64,000 bases of DNA, from positions 1,488,001 through 1,552,000 of the forward strand of contig CM114274.1 in NCBI GenBank assembly GCA_050084515.1, written 5' to 3'. Under the pieces are notes generated by a model. The model worked only from the letters and a program-made list of their open reading frames with translations, was not told the DNA's origin and ran no database searches. The position numbers were made by a program, and so were the translations under genes. Positions 22,949 to 36,454 of this stretch are shown here, in pieces. The stretch comes from Blasia pusilla. Its lineage: Eukaryota > Marchantiophyta > Marchantiopsida > Blasiales. Each line of letters begins with the position of its first letter. Positions within the stretch are counted from its first letter, which is position 1.

Positions 22949-23860
22949 TCATTGTTTCCGTTCATCTTGTACAAGTTTGGTCTGACATAGGGCTAAGACC
23001 TGTGCTTCCTCCAATGCCACTAAGGTCTCATTCCTCCCCTGGAGAACCCTTATGGCATCCTCAGTTCTATTCTCCTCCAAAATGCAATAAGTGGGCAAAT
23101 CCCATTCAATAGGAGTCAAGGGTTGAACTCCATAAGTAAGGTAAAACAAGGTATACTTGGTGGTAACCTTTTTTGTTGTCCAGTAGGCCCACAATGCCGT
23201 TGGGATTTTCACGTCCCAATCATAAGAATATGTAACCGTCAAGCGATTCACTATCCGCCAGATAAGCCCATTTGATTTTTCTGTTAACCCATTGGCTTAA
23301 GGATTGTACGGCGTGGTCTTTTGATGCTTGATTAAAAAGTGGGAAGTCAGTGACTCAATAGTCTTGTTTAGGAAGTGAGTGCCACGATCACTTACCAAAT
23401 CCAATGGGCAGCCATACCTGGTGATAATCATTTTGTATAAGAATTTGGCCACCGCCTCACTATCGTGTTTGCGTGTTGCAACGGCCTCGACCATCTTAGT
23501 ACAGTAGTCAGTGGCTATAAGAATATATTTCCGCCTTGTTTGGCAAGTAGGTGGAAAAAGAGGCCCCACAAAATCAATGCCCCATTTCTCAAAAGGAGCT
23601 AAGGACAGGATTGGCACCAAAGGCGAGCGAGAGGTAGCAATTGGTATGCCTGCTCTTTGACATGCATCACAGCTCTGAATAAATTGGCCTACATCCGTGT
23701 ACATGATTGGCCATCAGTAACGTGCTTCCAAGATCTTTTTGATTGTGTTCTTAACGGCATAGTGTCCTCCGGAATCGGCCGCATGCATGGCCCTAATAAC
23801 ACGGGGAATTTCCTCTACTTCCAAGCACCTTTGATACTCTTCAGCAGTACCCAATTTGAA
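22949..23860 (-). pseudogene. pol: Integrase of Gypsy-B
   Basis: The N-terminal HHCC zinc site reads HAADSGGHYAVKNTIKK, then YWWPIM, then CDACQRAGIP. The catalytic triad is seen as GIDFVGPL (D), SDRGTHF (D) and, after a stop at 23297, NGLTEKSN (E). The tail has LPTYCILEEN. It would insert the cDNA into the genome. The in-frame stop between the second D and E, and a frameshift near 23704, break it. Confidence 0.85.
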
Positions 23861-23869
23861 TAATACCCC

Positions 23870-24330
23870 TCAACACAACTCATACAGTCCTATTTTATGT
23901 AAAAACACTGCCTGCATTTCCGCCGTCATAGGGCCAAGAAGTCCCAAGGTTATTAGAAAACGCAAAATATCTTCATATAGGGACTGGCCCAGTCGATCCT
24001 CAATAATCTGGAAGAGGTCCTCATCGGGCAAGGTATCGTCCAAAGTCTGTGTTAGGTCCGCGTTCGTCATCCGCAACCTTGATAAGAAATCTGCATTGGT
24101 ATGTACCTTCCCTGCACGGGTTCTTACATCGAATGTGAATTCTTGAAGTAACAAGATCCAGTGTGCAATTCTTCCGGAAAGATCCGCCTTGACCATTAAT
24201 GGTCAGATCGCAAAATGTTCTACATGAAAGACGAACTCATACCCTAATAAATAATGACGGAACTTCTTACAAGCGAATACCATTCCCTGCGCTTCCCATT
24301 CAATAGTGGTATATTTTTGTTCGGCCGTAG
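23870..24330 (-). pseudogene. pol: RNase H C-terminal part of Gypsy-B
   Basis: The frame 23870-24196 begins VKADLSGRIAHWILLLQEF and has VRTRAGKVHTNADFLSRL, the conserved end of retroelement RNase H with its H-x-N-A-D motif. Upstream bases to about 24330 encode EWEAQGMVFACKKFRHYLLG in another frame. Confidence 0.75.
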
Positions 24331-25060
24331 ATAATTTCCCACCTACATAATAAACCGGATAGCGGGATATTTACTTTGGCCTTATTGACCTCAATCCCTT
24401 GGGAGGAAAATTGGTGTGCCAACAAGATACCTTGCCTCGTGGCGATATATGATTTTTCAGGATGGAGGGATAAATGCACTTCGCGACATCGAGCCAAGGT
24501 TAACTTTAATTTTTGGAAATGCTCCGCCTTTGAATTGAAAATACAAAAATCATCAAGGAAAATTTCGATGAATTTTTGAAGATACTCTTGGAAGATGGAG
24601 ATCATCATCCGCTAGAAGGTTTCCGGCGCGTTGCACAACCCAAACGGCATCACCTGATACGCGAAGGTGCTTGAGTCCGTGGTAAATGTTGGTGAGGGGC
24701 CGATCTTTTTCCCCAATGGATACCTGGTTATAATCTGAGTACTCGTCCAAGAACGTATAACGCTCGTGGCCACCAACTTTGTCCAAAATGCTATTGCTGG
24801 AGGGTAGGGGATGATGGTCCTTCAAGGTGGTCGCATTCAACTTTCGATAATCTTGGCACATCGGATTTTCCCGGATTGCTTCTTTGGTACAATTACAATG
24901 GGCGATACCCACTCGCTACTCAACATGGGGTAAATTATTCCGATTTCCAGACGCTAGTCATTCTCGTCCTTGACTAACAATGAGTAGTTAGGATTAAGGT
25001 GATACTGCCTCATCCGCATTGGGACAGTGCCCGGTTTTAGATTGATTCAATGTTCACCAT
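24290..25060 (-). pseudogene. pol: Reverse transcriptase of Gypsy-B
   Basis: Motifs in order are CQDYRKLNA, then TFLDEYSDYNQ (first catalytic Asp region), then MPFGLCNAPETF in a second frame, and EIFLDDFCIF carrying the D-D pair. The C-terminal RT reads LHPEKSYIATRQGILL. Two frameshifts and several stops make it inactive. Confidence 0.8.
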
Positions 25061-25395
25061 ACTTTGCTGGAATGCCTTTCATTTCATCCATGTAATACGC
25101 AAAAACATCCATGGTTTCAAGCAATAAATGTTTGTACTTAGTGGTTTCTACAGGAGACAATTCCGCCGAGAGGCGTAAGGACTTCTGAGTCGTAATTGGG
25201 ACTTGTACATAGTCCTTTTCCTAAACCATATTTTCCGTAAACTCGAGTGTGTTATGGCCTAGGTTTTCTTCTTCTCGGGTCGACCTTTGTTCTCTAGATG
25301 CCGACTCTTTGTCCATTTCATAGCACTCCAAATAATATACATGAGAGGAGGACTAAGTAGTTGTTATTTCCTCCTGGTCTGATGTATAGCCCTCA

Positions 25396-26078
25396 TCACT
25401 CAGGGGCATTTCTCCTTGATTTGGACGTGATTTCCATGAAAGCTTGATCAATATTTTTGGGACCTGGTCTGGAGCTTGGAACGTGAACTGTCTTCTTTTC
25501 CAGTCGGTGGTCACTCGCGCACCGTAGAGCTAGGGCCGCCCAATCAGCAAGGGGTATCCAATGGCCATCAATCGTTGTAACACTAAGTAATCCATAAAAA
25601 ATAATACATCCCCCACCATCGTTGGAATCTAAGTGAGTTGTCCGAGTGGTCGCTTTCAAGACTGATCCGTAAACCGCAGGTATTTTTCCGTGGGCTCGTA
25701 CCCCAAAGCATGAGTTGTCTGTTCTGTCATAATGTTGATCCCACTCCTGGAGTCAATGGGGACATTCTTAATGGTTTGTCCATTGATCTCAACTTCTACT
25801 TCTAGGGCTCCCAAATCTTCCACTTCAATATGGAATAAATCCACTACTTGTAGACGCTTTGGGGACTTCTTGTGTTTTCTCTGGCTCACCTTCCATTTCT
25901 GCAAAATCTTGTCATAGAATGGGTTATCCATTAATAATTGTAATAAGTTAATATTTGCTGAAGTTGATGCCAAGTCCCCAAGCAAGTCGTATGCTTCCAA
26001 AACCAGCGGCAAGGTCACGGTAGCTGGTACTCCTGGCGCCTTTTCTTCCCTCGGTCTTTCTGCTATCTGTTGTGACAC
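25396..26078 (-). pseudogene. Aspartic protease of Gypsy-B
   Basis: The frame from 26078 includes VEINGQTIKNVPIDSRSGINIM, a retropepsin active site with DSRSG where DSGSG is usual, so the glycine appears lost. A stop at 25656 is followed by a continuing block to 25396. It lies between gag and RT as expected. Confidence 0.6.
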
Positions 26079-26139
26079 CGGTTTTTGGCGTTGGTCTTGG
26101 CAGACTTGAGCACGAAGCTGGTCCTCGACATCCTAATGA

Positions 26140-28135
26140 AAATACTCAGTCAAAGGTTGGGTCCACATCTCCTTTGAGAATGGCCTTCCCTCACTGGAAG
26201 GTGTCAATGCTTGTCTTCTTGGAGTCTTTGACTTTGCGCGAAGATGAAGCCCCTACCCTCGTCTTGGTTGTCTCGGCGATCTTGGTCTTGGTCTTTGACC
26301 TCGTGGTGACAGCAAGGGCTTCGTTCAGGAGATCCTCAAGCCACTCCAAGGATTCTTTGGGTGCCTTTTTGTTAGACTCCTCTTCCCTCATGGTAACTTT
26401 TCTTGTCTTGGGAGACGCTAACTCCTCCACTCGGACGAGCTGAACGTTTACTTCATTCTTGGACTCTGCTTGTGGTGCTAGGATTGTCACATACTTGACC
26501 AGCAACCGCGGAACCTTGGGTTCCAGGCACTCCATTGCAGTGTGCCCGCCCTTCTTGCAATTCTCGCACAAAGGATTGAGTCCTACTGGCCTCTTGGGGT
26601 TTGGGCAATTTTTGGCCCAATGGTTGGCTGCCCCATAATTTTAGCAGTAGTTTCTTTTTATTGGTGGCGTGAAGGCCGCAGAGCCCATAATCTGTCTCAC
26701 GGGTCTTTGTTCCCCGTATTCCGGAGGCACATACCTTAGGATCCAATTCCGTCCGGGATTAGGGGTTGGCATGGCCTGAATTGCATAACAACCTTCCCAT
26801 TGTTTGGCTTCATACCACCCTTCTTCTATAGTCGGGTCTTCCTGGATCCAACGTAGATCTCTCTGAAGGTGACACTCCTGGGCAATATGCCCTTGGTTTC
26901 CGCAGGCATTGCACCATACGTTCGGCCTCATAAGACTTGGTCTTCTTCTAGGGTTCTTTTGGGCGGCCAGATGCACCTTCAACTCTACCATTTGTTTACT
27001 TAACTCCTCAATGGCTGACTTTCCCGTCTTCTTTGTGGTCCCTTGTACAGGACTTACAGACTTTTGGGTGACATGCTTTGCAGGCCTAGTTTTCCGCCCA
27101 TGCTTGGAAGGGCGGTGAAGTGTGCTCTTTTTCTTCCACTTGGACTTTGAGTATTCTTTAGAGTCCAAAGACTCCGTGGTATCATCAGTAGAAGCTTTGG
27201 TGTCTGTAGAGGACGCTTGGTCCTTCGACAAAGAACTAGTGTGCAAAGCGCCTCGCCATTTGTGACGCCGTCTTTGCATCTTGCGAGATTTCTTAGAGGC
27301 TTTGTATACCTCGACGGATGCAATGACTGCCTCCAACTAGTTTTGTTGGCCCCGGCGGCAGTACTGGTCCATTATCTTGGATAGTCTAGACGCAAACCAA
27401 TCTACCAATTGCGGGGTAGTGGTGTGTTCTAGTTTATTAACTAGGCTTCGGAATCTTTGGGTGTATTGCGTGAGAGTCTCCTTCTTCTTACGTCTTAAAT
27501 CACGAAGCTTTGTCAGAAGCGTGTCCACGAACTCCAAGTCCCGGAACTCATGACGGAAGGCCTCCAGTATCCTCTTCCATGTTTTGGTGACCTCAGCTAC
27601 CAGACCCTGGTACCATTGGCATGCTCGCTTCTTTAGAAGACCGGGAATATCCGTAACACATCTTCCTCCGAGCCTTCCCCATTAGCCTTAGCCACATGGG
27701 TAAACTCCAGCACAAAGTTGTCAACGTCACTCTTCGTCCTCCTGCAAACATGGGATACCTTAGCAGCATCTTCCTAGTATTGGCTGTTGGGGGGATTCAG
27801 CTGCTAGGCCTCGGACTCCATGTTCGGGAAGGAGGAGGTACAGGTTCAGATCTGGTTGGTCTGGCAGATCCCTCGTCCCTTGAGTCCCCAAAGGGATTCC
27901 AGGTTGACTCGTCGTGTTACTAGGGAGTGACCAGAGACGTGCAAGGGAACGCCCTCCTATCCTTCTTCTTGGTCTTCGGCTTTGCTGGAGGACGAAGACC
28001 GGGGGATACACCCAGCGGTTTCCAAGACGGGGGATCTTCTTGTTGCTTATTGCGTCGATCAGCTTGCTGATCTCGGTATGATGGTCGGGAGTCTTCCATG
28101 AGTACCCCGTGGGATTTGTGAGCTTGGTGGCTCAC
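26140..28135 (-). pseudogene. gag: Gag of Gypsy-B with zinc knuckles
   Basis: From 28135 the frame is proline and lysine rich (KPKTKKKDRRAF). Around 27730-27350 the classic Gag block appears in mixed frames, for example LRRKKKETLTQYTQRFRSLV. Zinc knuckles follow: CNACGNQGHIAQEC near 26900, a damaged one near 26640, and CENCKKGGHTAMEC near 26560. It would form the particle and bind RNA. Frames break near 27337, 26641 and 26190. Confidence 0.75.
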
Positions 28136-28251
28136 CCAAGACTGCTACAGGGTATTTCTCCATGGAGAGACAGTTGGATTTTCTTAATTTCTACAGGTGT
28201 GTGGATGTGCACTCAATCTACCTGCCAGGTTTTCCTCCCATAAACAGAAGT

Positions 28252-28266
28252 ACCGGGTCATCACCA
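28252..28266 (-). other. Primer binding site of Gypsy-B
   Basis: The plus strand reads ACCGGGTCATCACCA, which looks like a tRNA 3' end with its CCA. The minus strand of the element is therefore complementary to it, directly after the 5' LTR. It does not match the initiator-Met tRNA that most plant elements use. Confidence 0.55.
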
Positions 28267-28267
28267 A

Positions 28268-29577
28268 GTAAAACTAAGAATTTGTACAAGAATTATAAGA
28301 ATTGATCTTTTTAAGGTAATTTAATGAGTTCGATCCCCAAGAGGATCACGATTATCTTAAAAGAAATTTTACATTGTCATTTATCTTGTAATATTTTTAA
28401 TTAAGGGTATACAATTTGGATTCAATGAGTTATCATTGTATTGTCCTCTTCATTAGTACCACAGTTTCTTTCCTCAATTCTCTCTAGTGGAATTGAATTC
28501 ACGATCAAGAAGATCTTTGCTCAACACCAAAGAACCTCACAGAGATCTCAACAAGAAGATAGCTTCTCCTACTTTCGGAATTCAATCCGTCTTGGCATGC
28601 TACTCTCTATCAAACAAATTTCTCACATCTCGTTGTTGTTTATTTTGTTGGTGAAAGTTGCTCTCCCAATCCACTCCTCCTGTGCAAACCCAATCAGATG
28701 ATTTATGAATACCAGCCGCACATCATAATGAAGGAAGTGAGTTCTTTACTACTCCATCAAGAATGAGAAAGCTTCAAAGTGTATACAAGCTTGAGAGGGT
28801 ACTACTCTCTTGCTTGGACCATTCCTAGAGCATAAGGACCTCGTAAGAGAATGATGATGATAGCTACATTCATGATCCTTAAATATCCTTCCAACCAATA
28901 TTAGTACTAAAGATCTGAAGCGCTTCTTCCTAAGTAAGCATCTATTGGGATCTTTTAACTACTTTGATCTACGGTTCTCTTGACTCTTACTATGATCCCT
29001 ACGAATCCGCTAGTCTTAATTGTCTTACCTTCCTATCTGCATCAAAAAGTCACGTCTCTTCCTAGTCTAAAAAATTTAATAATGTATCGCTTGAAATCGC
29101 GTATTGTCTTCTCCTTAATCCGAAAGTGGAACCTCTTCTTCTTCCTTTGAAGATGAAGTGCTGCATTCTTCGAGCTTGTTCCAAGTGCTTCGTTCTTCTG
29201 CGAAGCACTACTGCTTCGTCTTGGTGCTTCATTGAAGGGCAAAGTACGTATGCTTCTTCTTCTTTATCGTGCTTCGTTCAAGAGCGAACCACTTCATAAA
29301 CGGGTTCTTTATTAGGCTTTGTTGTCTTTGCCAAGCTTGGCTCTTGGTTTATAGACCTCGTGAATTCATTTTCCTCTCCTCCAAGGCAAATCCTTGATGT
29401 TCCACCTCTCTGCCTTATCCTAGGAACTTCATATTCTACTGCAATACTTCTCATAATATCCATACAGTCTTGTATCTGCAAACTTTACTTCAATTAGTGT
29501 TCATCCTTGAAGAGATCCATACTCAAGTTGAATGAAAATATATTGATCCGCAAATTTAAAAAATTGTGGGTATCACA
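28268..29577 (-). repeat. 5' LTR of Gypsy-B
   Basis: It begins TGTGATACCC at 29577 (minus) and ends next to the PBS. It is about 1310 bp. It matches the 3' LTR relic at 19783-20410 and, inverted, the LTR at 31492-32870. Open frames inside it are not genes. Confidence 0.75.
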
Positions 29578-31491
29578 TCATGGTATGGGATGCTAGGTCA
29601 AGACCTGTGGAGATGGGCCAGGGATGTGACACTTTTGGATTTCATTTCACCTACATTAAGAGATTCTCTTGAATTTGCTAAGTGCATAGAGTGCAAAATG
29701 ACCGAGGAGAGTGTGGCAGCCTTGGGCTACACGCAAGAGGTTCCTCAATTGCTTGCGCACCATTGATGCATCAACAAGTATCTTAGGAAAGGAGTACCGT
29801 ATTATGAGCCCAAGGAGATTATCGTAAGTATGTGCCATTGAGACCTATGCCATCTAATGTGGGTCAGCAGTAGCACTGTCTAGTATTTCAAAAATAGTCA
29901 ATAGTCAAGAAGAAGAGAATTCTTGGATTTTTTGTTTTTAAGAACTATGGGAGAAATAAAGAAGAAGCCTTTAGAATAAGTGAATAAGTTGTGAGGCCTT
30001 TTGAAGAACTCAAGGGAAGAACTATTACAACTAAAATGAGAACTGTTACATAGAAGCATTAGTTGGTATTTGTCAGTCGTGAATTAGTAACCCTAACAGA
30101 TAAAAATAGAAAAGAGGAAGCGAGTATGGCACCGAAGAGACCCTAGTAACCTAATTCTTTCAAAATCAAGAAATATGCTTCTATCTTGAGAAGAACATAG
30201 AGGAAGAGTTTCCAAAGAAGACGAGATAAACAAGAGTGTAGAACAGCGCATAGATTGGTGTCGAGGATGATCCATGTCATCACATATTGGGGCTTGATCA
30301 TACGTATACTAGGTCAGGGAGATTGGATTACGAGCTCGTTTGAGAGTTAATGGAGTTTTTTGTGTGTAAAAATTCTCGAGAACTTCAAGATTGCAATTGT
30401 AGATCAACGAGATAAAGCACGTTATAAGCCAATGACTTGGAATGCAAAGTTGTAGGCTGGAGTGTATGAGTAAGTCGTCGAGGAGTTGTTTGCAAAGCTT
30501 AACCACCGTCAAACAACTCGCTTTTCTCTTTAGAAACCGAGGGAAGTCCAAAATTGTTAATGGCTACGAGGTGGAAGATATTAGAGATGTGGATTTCAAG
30601 ATGTTTATGAAGGTTTTGCAATCCATCTTTTTGTCTAATAGACCAGCAAGGGTGCATGGAAATCATTTTTTGTTTTAGCGAGGGGCTTGGGAAGGAATAT
30701 TGATGAATTGGGGTTAGTATATTCAAGGAGCATTACAACAAGTTATCAACTTCCTGGAAATGAATGCGCAAGCTACATACGTGGGAGGACATATTGTTCA
30801 TCTATGGTTATCTAAGGAATGAGGATCAAAAGTAGAATAGAAGGGAAATTTTAATGAAGAGCTAGAAATTGTGTCACAAGAAGAGGAAGAAGCGATGGAG
30901 CTTTAAGAAGAAGCTCTGAGGTCTTCACCAAAAATGAAGAGCCATAGAGGAAAATGGAGGAGAAAATCTATCCAAGTGCTACATGAAGATGAAGATGTTG
31001 AAGCGGCTTGGTTGGAAGAGGAGGAAGAATTTCTTGTGGCTATATTGGTATCACTTGAACATGATATTCAAGAAGAGCATGCTTTTAGAAAGATAAATGT
31101 TTGTCACATAGGAAGAGCTCGAAGATAAGTGGGAAGGTGTGATGGTAGATCCGAGTGCTAGAGCCATAGAGGATCCCAACATTATAGTTGAAAGTTATCA
31201 AATGTTGGTAGATAGAGAAGAATCGTTAAGATTGGCAATGAGAGAGCAGATCAAGGGTGGAATGAGTTAGCTTTTCATGTGACCGTTGCAATTGAAAGGA
31301 ACTCAGAATTAGAGAAGAAGTTGAAAGCACATGATATTGATGCGCTAGTTGCTGAAACCCAAAGATTAAAAGAGCAACTAGTTAATCTCACTCTATCATG
31401 GTTGGTTAGAAAATAATAAGGAATGTCAGCCCGAGAGAAATTAAGGATTATGAAGAGACATGGCTCTTTGTTGAGTAAGAGGTTGTAGAGA
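29578..31491 (+). other. Unassigned retroelement-like internal fragment
   Basis: It lies between two inverted family-B LTRs and directly upstream of the plus-strand one. Short plus-strand coding-like blocks are interrupted by stops. Examples are FMKVLQSIFLSNRPARVHGN, an acidic EEEEEFLVAILVSLEH block near 31020, and a helical ELEKKLKAHDIDALVAETQR near 31300. No domain recognised. It is probably the 3' internal end of another element using family-B LTRs. Confidence 0.35.
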
Positions 31492-32870
31492 TGTGATACC
31501 CACAATTTTGTACTTTGGAAGAAATGTAGCTTTTTACTGAACAAAGACTCTTGTATATTATGGTCTGGATTATTATATGCAATTATGGAGAAGAACGAAT
31601 AAGATTCAAGTGGATCACGAAGCTCATAAGACAAGGCAGCGAGATGGAAGATCAAGGATTTGCCTTAGAGGAGAGAACGAAGCTCAACGGAGCTCAACGA
31701 AGATGTACAAAGCTCTCTCTACGAAGTGCTTCGCTACATAACGAAGCATGAAGAAAACCAAGAGGAAGAGCTTCGTCCTCAAACCAAGAGGAAGAGCTTC
31801 ATCCTCAAACCAAGAGGAAGAGCTTCGTCTTCAGACCAAGAGGAAGAGCTTTGTCTTTAGACCAAGAAGAAAGAAGTACTTCGCTCTTAAACGAAGAGCG
31901 AAGCACGAAGCACGAAGAGCGAAGCACGAAGCACGAAGAGCGAAGAGCGAAGCACGAAGAACGAAGCACGAAGAAGAATGAAGAACTTCGTCCTCCGGAA
32001 ATTTAGCGCAACGAAGCTCAGCATGATTGTGATTCGAACCGACACATAGTTTAAACAATTAGACTAGGAAAGGGCGCGACCCTTTGTATCAAATTGGTAG
32101 TTAGAACAGTTTTGTACCGCGGATTCATAGGGATCGTAGGAAAAGCTAAGAGAACCATAGATCTAGGTAGTTACAGATATTGAAGAGACACTAACTTCAT
32201 CAAGAACACTTCGGACCATAGAAACGCTCCTACTCTCGAGAATATTTAAGAAACAGGACAGAAGCTATGATTATCATTCGCTCATGAAGTCCTTATGCTG
32301 TAGGAATGATCAGAGCAAGAGAGTTGTACCCTCTCGAGCTTGTATATACTTTGAAGTCTTCCAATTCTTGATGGAGTAGTAAAGCATTCATTCATTCATT
32401 CATTCTGATGTGCGATGCTTATGTCTGAATATTCTTTTTGTGTCTGCCAAGTGAAGAATGAATCAGGCGAACCTTTCTCATCAATGGAATAATCAACATA
32501 AAGTTGTATGAAATCTGTTTGACAGAGAGTAACCTGCCCCAACGGATTGAGTTCCAAAAGTAGGAGAAGCCAGCTTTATTCTTGAGGTCTCTGTGAGGTT
32601 CCCAGATGTCGAGAGAACAAATTACCTGAGCATACTTTAAACTCCACTCGAGAGAATTGAAGAAGAACACAAAGGTACTAAAAAGGATCGGAAGATGTTA
32701 CTGGAATATTACATTTGAATTACATTATCAATTACACTTTTACAACATAATCATCACTTTATACTCTCTTTTCATCCAACAATGATCCTCTTGGGGATCG
32801 AACTCTACAATTGACTGTAAATAAGAAACACTTAGACATTACAAGAGACATTAACTAGGAAGATGTGTAA
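31492..32870 (+). repeat. LTR of family B in plus orientation
   Basis: It starts TGTGATACCC at 31492 and aligns, inverted, along the Gypsy-B 5' LTR, including the shared GATCCTCTTGGGGATCGAAC near the end. The right boundary is approximate. Confidence 0.65.
31745..31985. repeat. Minisatellite inside the plus-strand family-B LTR
   Basis: First come about five units of a 24-27 bp repeat around ACCAAGAGGAAGAGCTTCGT. Then there are short GAAGCACGAAGAGC units to 31985. The other two family-B LTRs carry related but much less amplified units. The Lys/Arg-rich open frame here is a by-product of the repeat. Confidence 0.8.
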
Positions 32871-33559
32871 GTAGTCAATGGTCTTCTTCAAATGTAAAAA
32901 GAGAAGATCCTTGAACCATGAATTTGAAGTCTTGTGTGACAAATATTTAATAAAGGTGGATTTTGGTACTTGAAGCTTCATCATGTGTGTTGCATGTGTG
33001 AAGTGTTTAAATAATCAAGAGTCCCTTGGTGTTTCCAAGAGAAAAAGTTGAGTGAGGAGTTTGAATTGGTGTTGCTATCAATCTCTAGTGAATTGTATCT
33101 TGAAAGGGAAGTGAACTCTTCATTTCAACAAATAAATTGAAAAGGTTACACTATTGGCAGATGTCTTGTCTTTTAGGATAGATTGACGAGTTTATGGTCG
33201 AGTTCCTTTGAGGATATTGAAGGACATCCTCAAGAGGTCATGTCAAGGATGACCACTTGAGGCATCGGATAACCTTAGAGAGTAGGGGTCCCCTTCGTTT
33301 GGGCTCATTTGGAGTTGTAAAGAGAAATTTTGGATCACTTATCGATATGAATACAGTTGAATTTCTACTTTGGGAAGTGGCCCTTGACCCCCTATACTAG
33401 GTCAAGAGCCAAGTGGAAGACTTACAAACATAGCTTACCATGGAGAGAACTTGGGAGAGGGAAGAGGATATACGTACCCAAGGAGAGAGAGCTTGAAGCT
33501 CATTCTCTCTTTATTGAACCTGTAAGCATGAGGCGGTAGAGATGTGGTCCTCCATGCCT
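32871..33559. other. No gene seen
   Basis: AT-rich sequence between the family-B LTR and the LINE, with no conserved coding block, repeat or RNA gene that I can recognise. Confidence 0.5.
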
Positions 33560-33624
33560 TATGAGTTTAGTTTTGACAGCGGGCTTAGAGCACGCTCCAA
33601 GCGGCTAGATGAAACAAACAAATG

Positions 33625-34340
<716 letters not shown>

Positions 34341-34659
34341 GCTATGAGCGTTTGCCCATTGCTTTGGTTATGGTATCTACGAATGCTTTCTCATCTTGCT
34401 CCCATAGTTTAGGCCCTGCTGGGAGCTTGGAAGCTTGCACAATCTCTTGAACCTTTTTCGTCCAAGATTTGGCCTACTTTACGTGTCTTCTTTGCGTCCA
34501 GGTTTTCCCCATCACCTCTTTAGGATAGGGATGGGAGTCCATTTTCTCTAGCTGCCTCCGCCATTTCAACTTGGCAATGTCACATATATCCTCCAAGGGT
34601 TCCACACCTAGTTCTGATCTCACACCAACTCGGGTTGTTTATGATGAGGTTGACATCAT

Positions 34660-36454
34660 ACCCCGAAACGCCTTCAGCTATACAACTTCAAGCCTATCCC
34701 TTTGTTTGGTGTTGGCATCCCACACTGCTGCCCCGTATTCCAGCGAGGGACAAATGGTATGCAAAATGACAGAGCGCTTTACTTCTGATGTGATATCTTG
34801 GCAGTGTAGGAATCTGGATAGATTGTTCACCTTCTTGTGGCCTTTCTCTGTAGTCTTCTTGACATGTGCATCCCACATGCAATCTTCCGAGAATTCCATG
34901 CCCAGATAGGTGTATGTAGCCACACGGGGGATCTCTTGTTTGCCCCAGTACCACTGTTGGTCTTGGTCCTCCTCCTTGCCATTGAAAATCATCACACCGC
35001 ACTTCAGGTAATTTTCCTCCATGCCCCACATGTTACACCAGATTTTGGTCAGGCAGATAATCTCTTGGAGTTTCTCTCCTGTTTCCTCAAGGCCACCAAA
35101 GTCATCAACAAACATTAGGGCAACAATAGAGATGTTGCCCACCCGTATGCCTAGTCCAATATCATCCATTTCTTCCAATAGGGAATTCACGAAAATGTTG
35201 AAGAGAGTGGGGAAGAGCGGGAATCCTTGAGCCACTCCTTGATTGATGTCGAATGTCCCACTCTTTTGGCCATTCACCATAACTCTACTCCTTGTGTTCT
35301 GGTACATCTTCTCCACCACCCTCCACATTTTTCCTCTCAGCCCCGCGTTCCACAAGCTATAAGATATCCCGCCACGCCATACAGTGTCATATGCCTTCTT
35401 GAGGTCCAAGAAGAAGCAATAGGTGGGGTTTCCCTCTTTTTTCCTACCCTGGATAATCTGACTGAAGGTGAAGATGTGATCCACACATCCTCGGGCTTGC
35501 CGGAAGCCAACTTGGCCTTCCTTGATGACAAGAATTCTCCTCCAGGTACACAGAGATCCTATTGTTGAGTATACGGCAAAGGAGCTTCCCGACTACACTC
35601 AGCAATGTAATACCCCTCTAGTTTCCAGGGTCTTCTCGCTCACCCTTCTTGAAGAGGTTCATGATGACTCCCACCCGCCATCTTTGTGGGATGACTTCTG
35701 CCCGCCAGACCAGGTTGAAGAGACTCACTAGAAAATAAGCCATAGCAGCATCGCCATACTTCAACAGCTCATTCACAAGCTCATCACCACCGCCTGCTTT
35801 GTGGTTTACAAGTTCTTTGATCGCTGCTCCCACCTCAACTAGGGAGAACCAATCATTATATGGGTTTCCTAGCTCAACCTCATCATCTATCTTCTCTCGT
35901 TGTATCTTAACAAAATCCTCCACCACCCTCTCGAAGTTCTTGCCTAACTCTTTGTAATGGTCTTCCAACACATGTCGGATCTGTTTAGCCGTGGTCACCA
36001 TTCCACCATCTTTTCTCTTCAAGGCCTTTACGTCATTTTTTTCCTCGGCCTTGCTCAATTTTTGTACTTCCATCCATAAATTTTTCTGATTCTCAGTGAA
36101 ATTCTCATTGAGAGATGAGTATGTCACTTGGTTCAATTTCTTCTTGTGCATGCGCACGAGAAGACGGGTTTCCTTGCGTAGGGCCACATACTCTGCCCAC
36201 AAGGATGCATCGTCCCTAGCTTTGGCACTTGTTACATACGCTTCCCTTCGTTTGGAAATGGCTGCCTTGAGTTCCAAGGAGCCCCATTTGGCGGCTCTGC
36301 CGCATATTATCAATTTCTTGCCGACAACAATCTCGGCGGCATTTGCCACTCCACGCTCCCACCATGTCCACAATTGTTCTTGTGAACCCAAAGGTCTTGA
36401 TGGTAGATGCAATGAAAGTATCAAATGCCAAGAGATATTCTTCCAGCTTGCCAA
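34660..36454 (-). pseudogene. LINE reverse transcriptase
   Basis: The upstream block (35618-36454) includes the RT start region, with KAGGGDELVNELLKYG and NLVWRAEVIPQRWRVGVI. The next block (34678-35484) has FFLDLKKAYDTVWR (first catalytic Asp), GVAQGFPLFPTLFNIFVNSL and ALMFVDDFGGL (catalytic D-D), then the thumb YLGMEFSEDCMWDAHVKK. A frameshift around 35490-35620 separates the parts. It would copy the element RNA at the nicked target. Confidence 0.85.

Larger units (their letters stand above)
19783..29577 (-). mobile_element. Gypsy-B LTR retrotransposon, nearly complete
   Basis: The order on the minus strand is 5' LTR (28268-29577), PBS, gag, protease, RT, RNase H, integrase, extra ORF, polypurine tract and 3' LTR (19783-20410, truncated by the CACTA insertion). 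The LTR terminus TGTGATACCC appears at both ends. Many stops and frameshifts show it is inactive. Confidence 0.85.

Noticed and set aside
31748-31981. Lys/Arg-rich protein
   Set aside because: Minisatellite within an LTR; relatives of the LTR do not keep the frame.
34678-36454. Group II intron or retron RT
   Set aside because: The APE endonuclease upstream and C-terminal zinc knuckle place it in a LINE.
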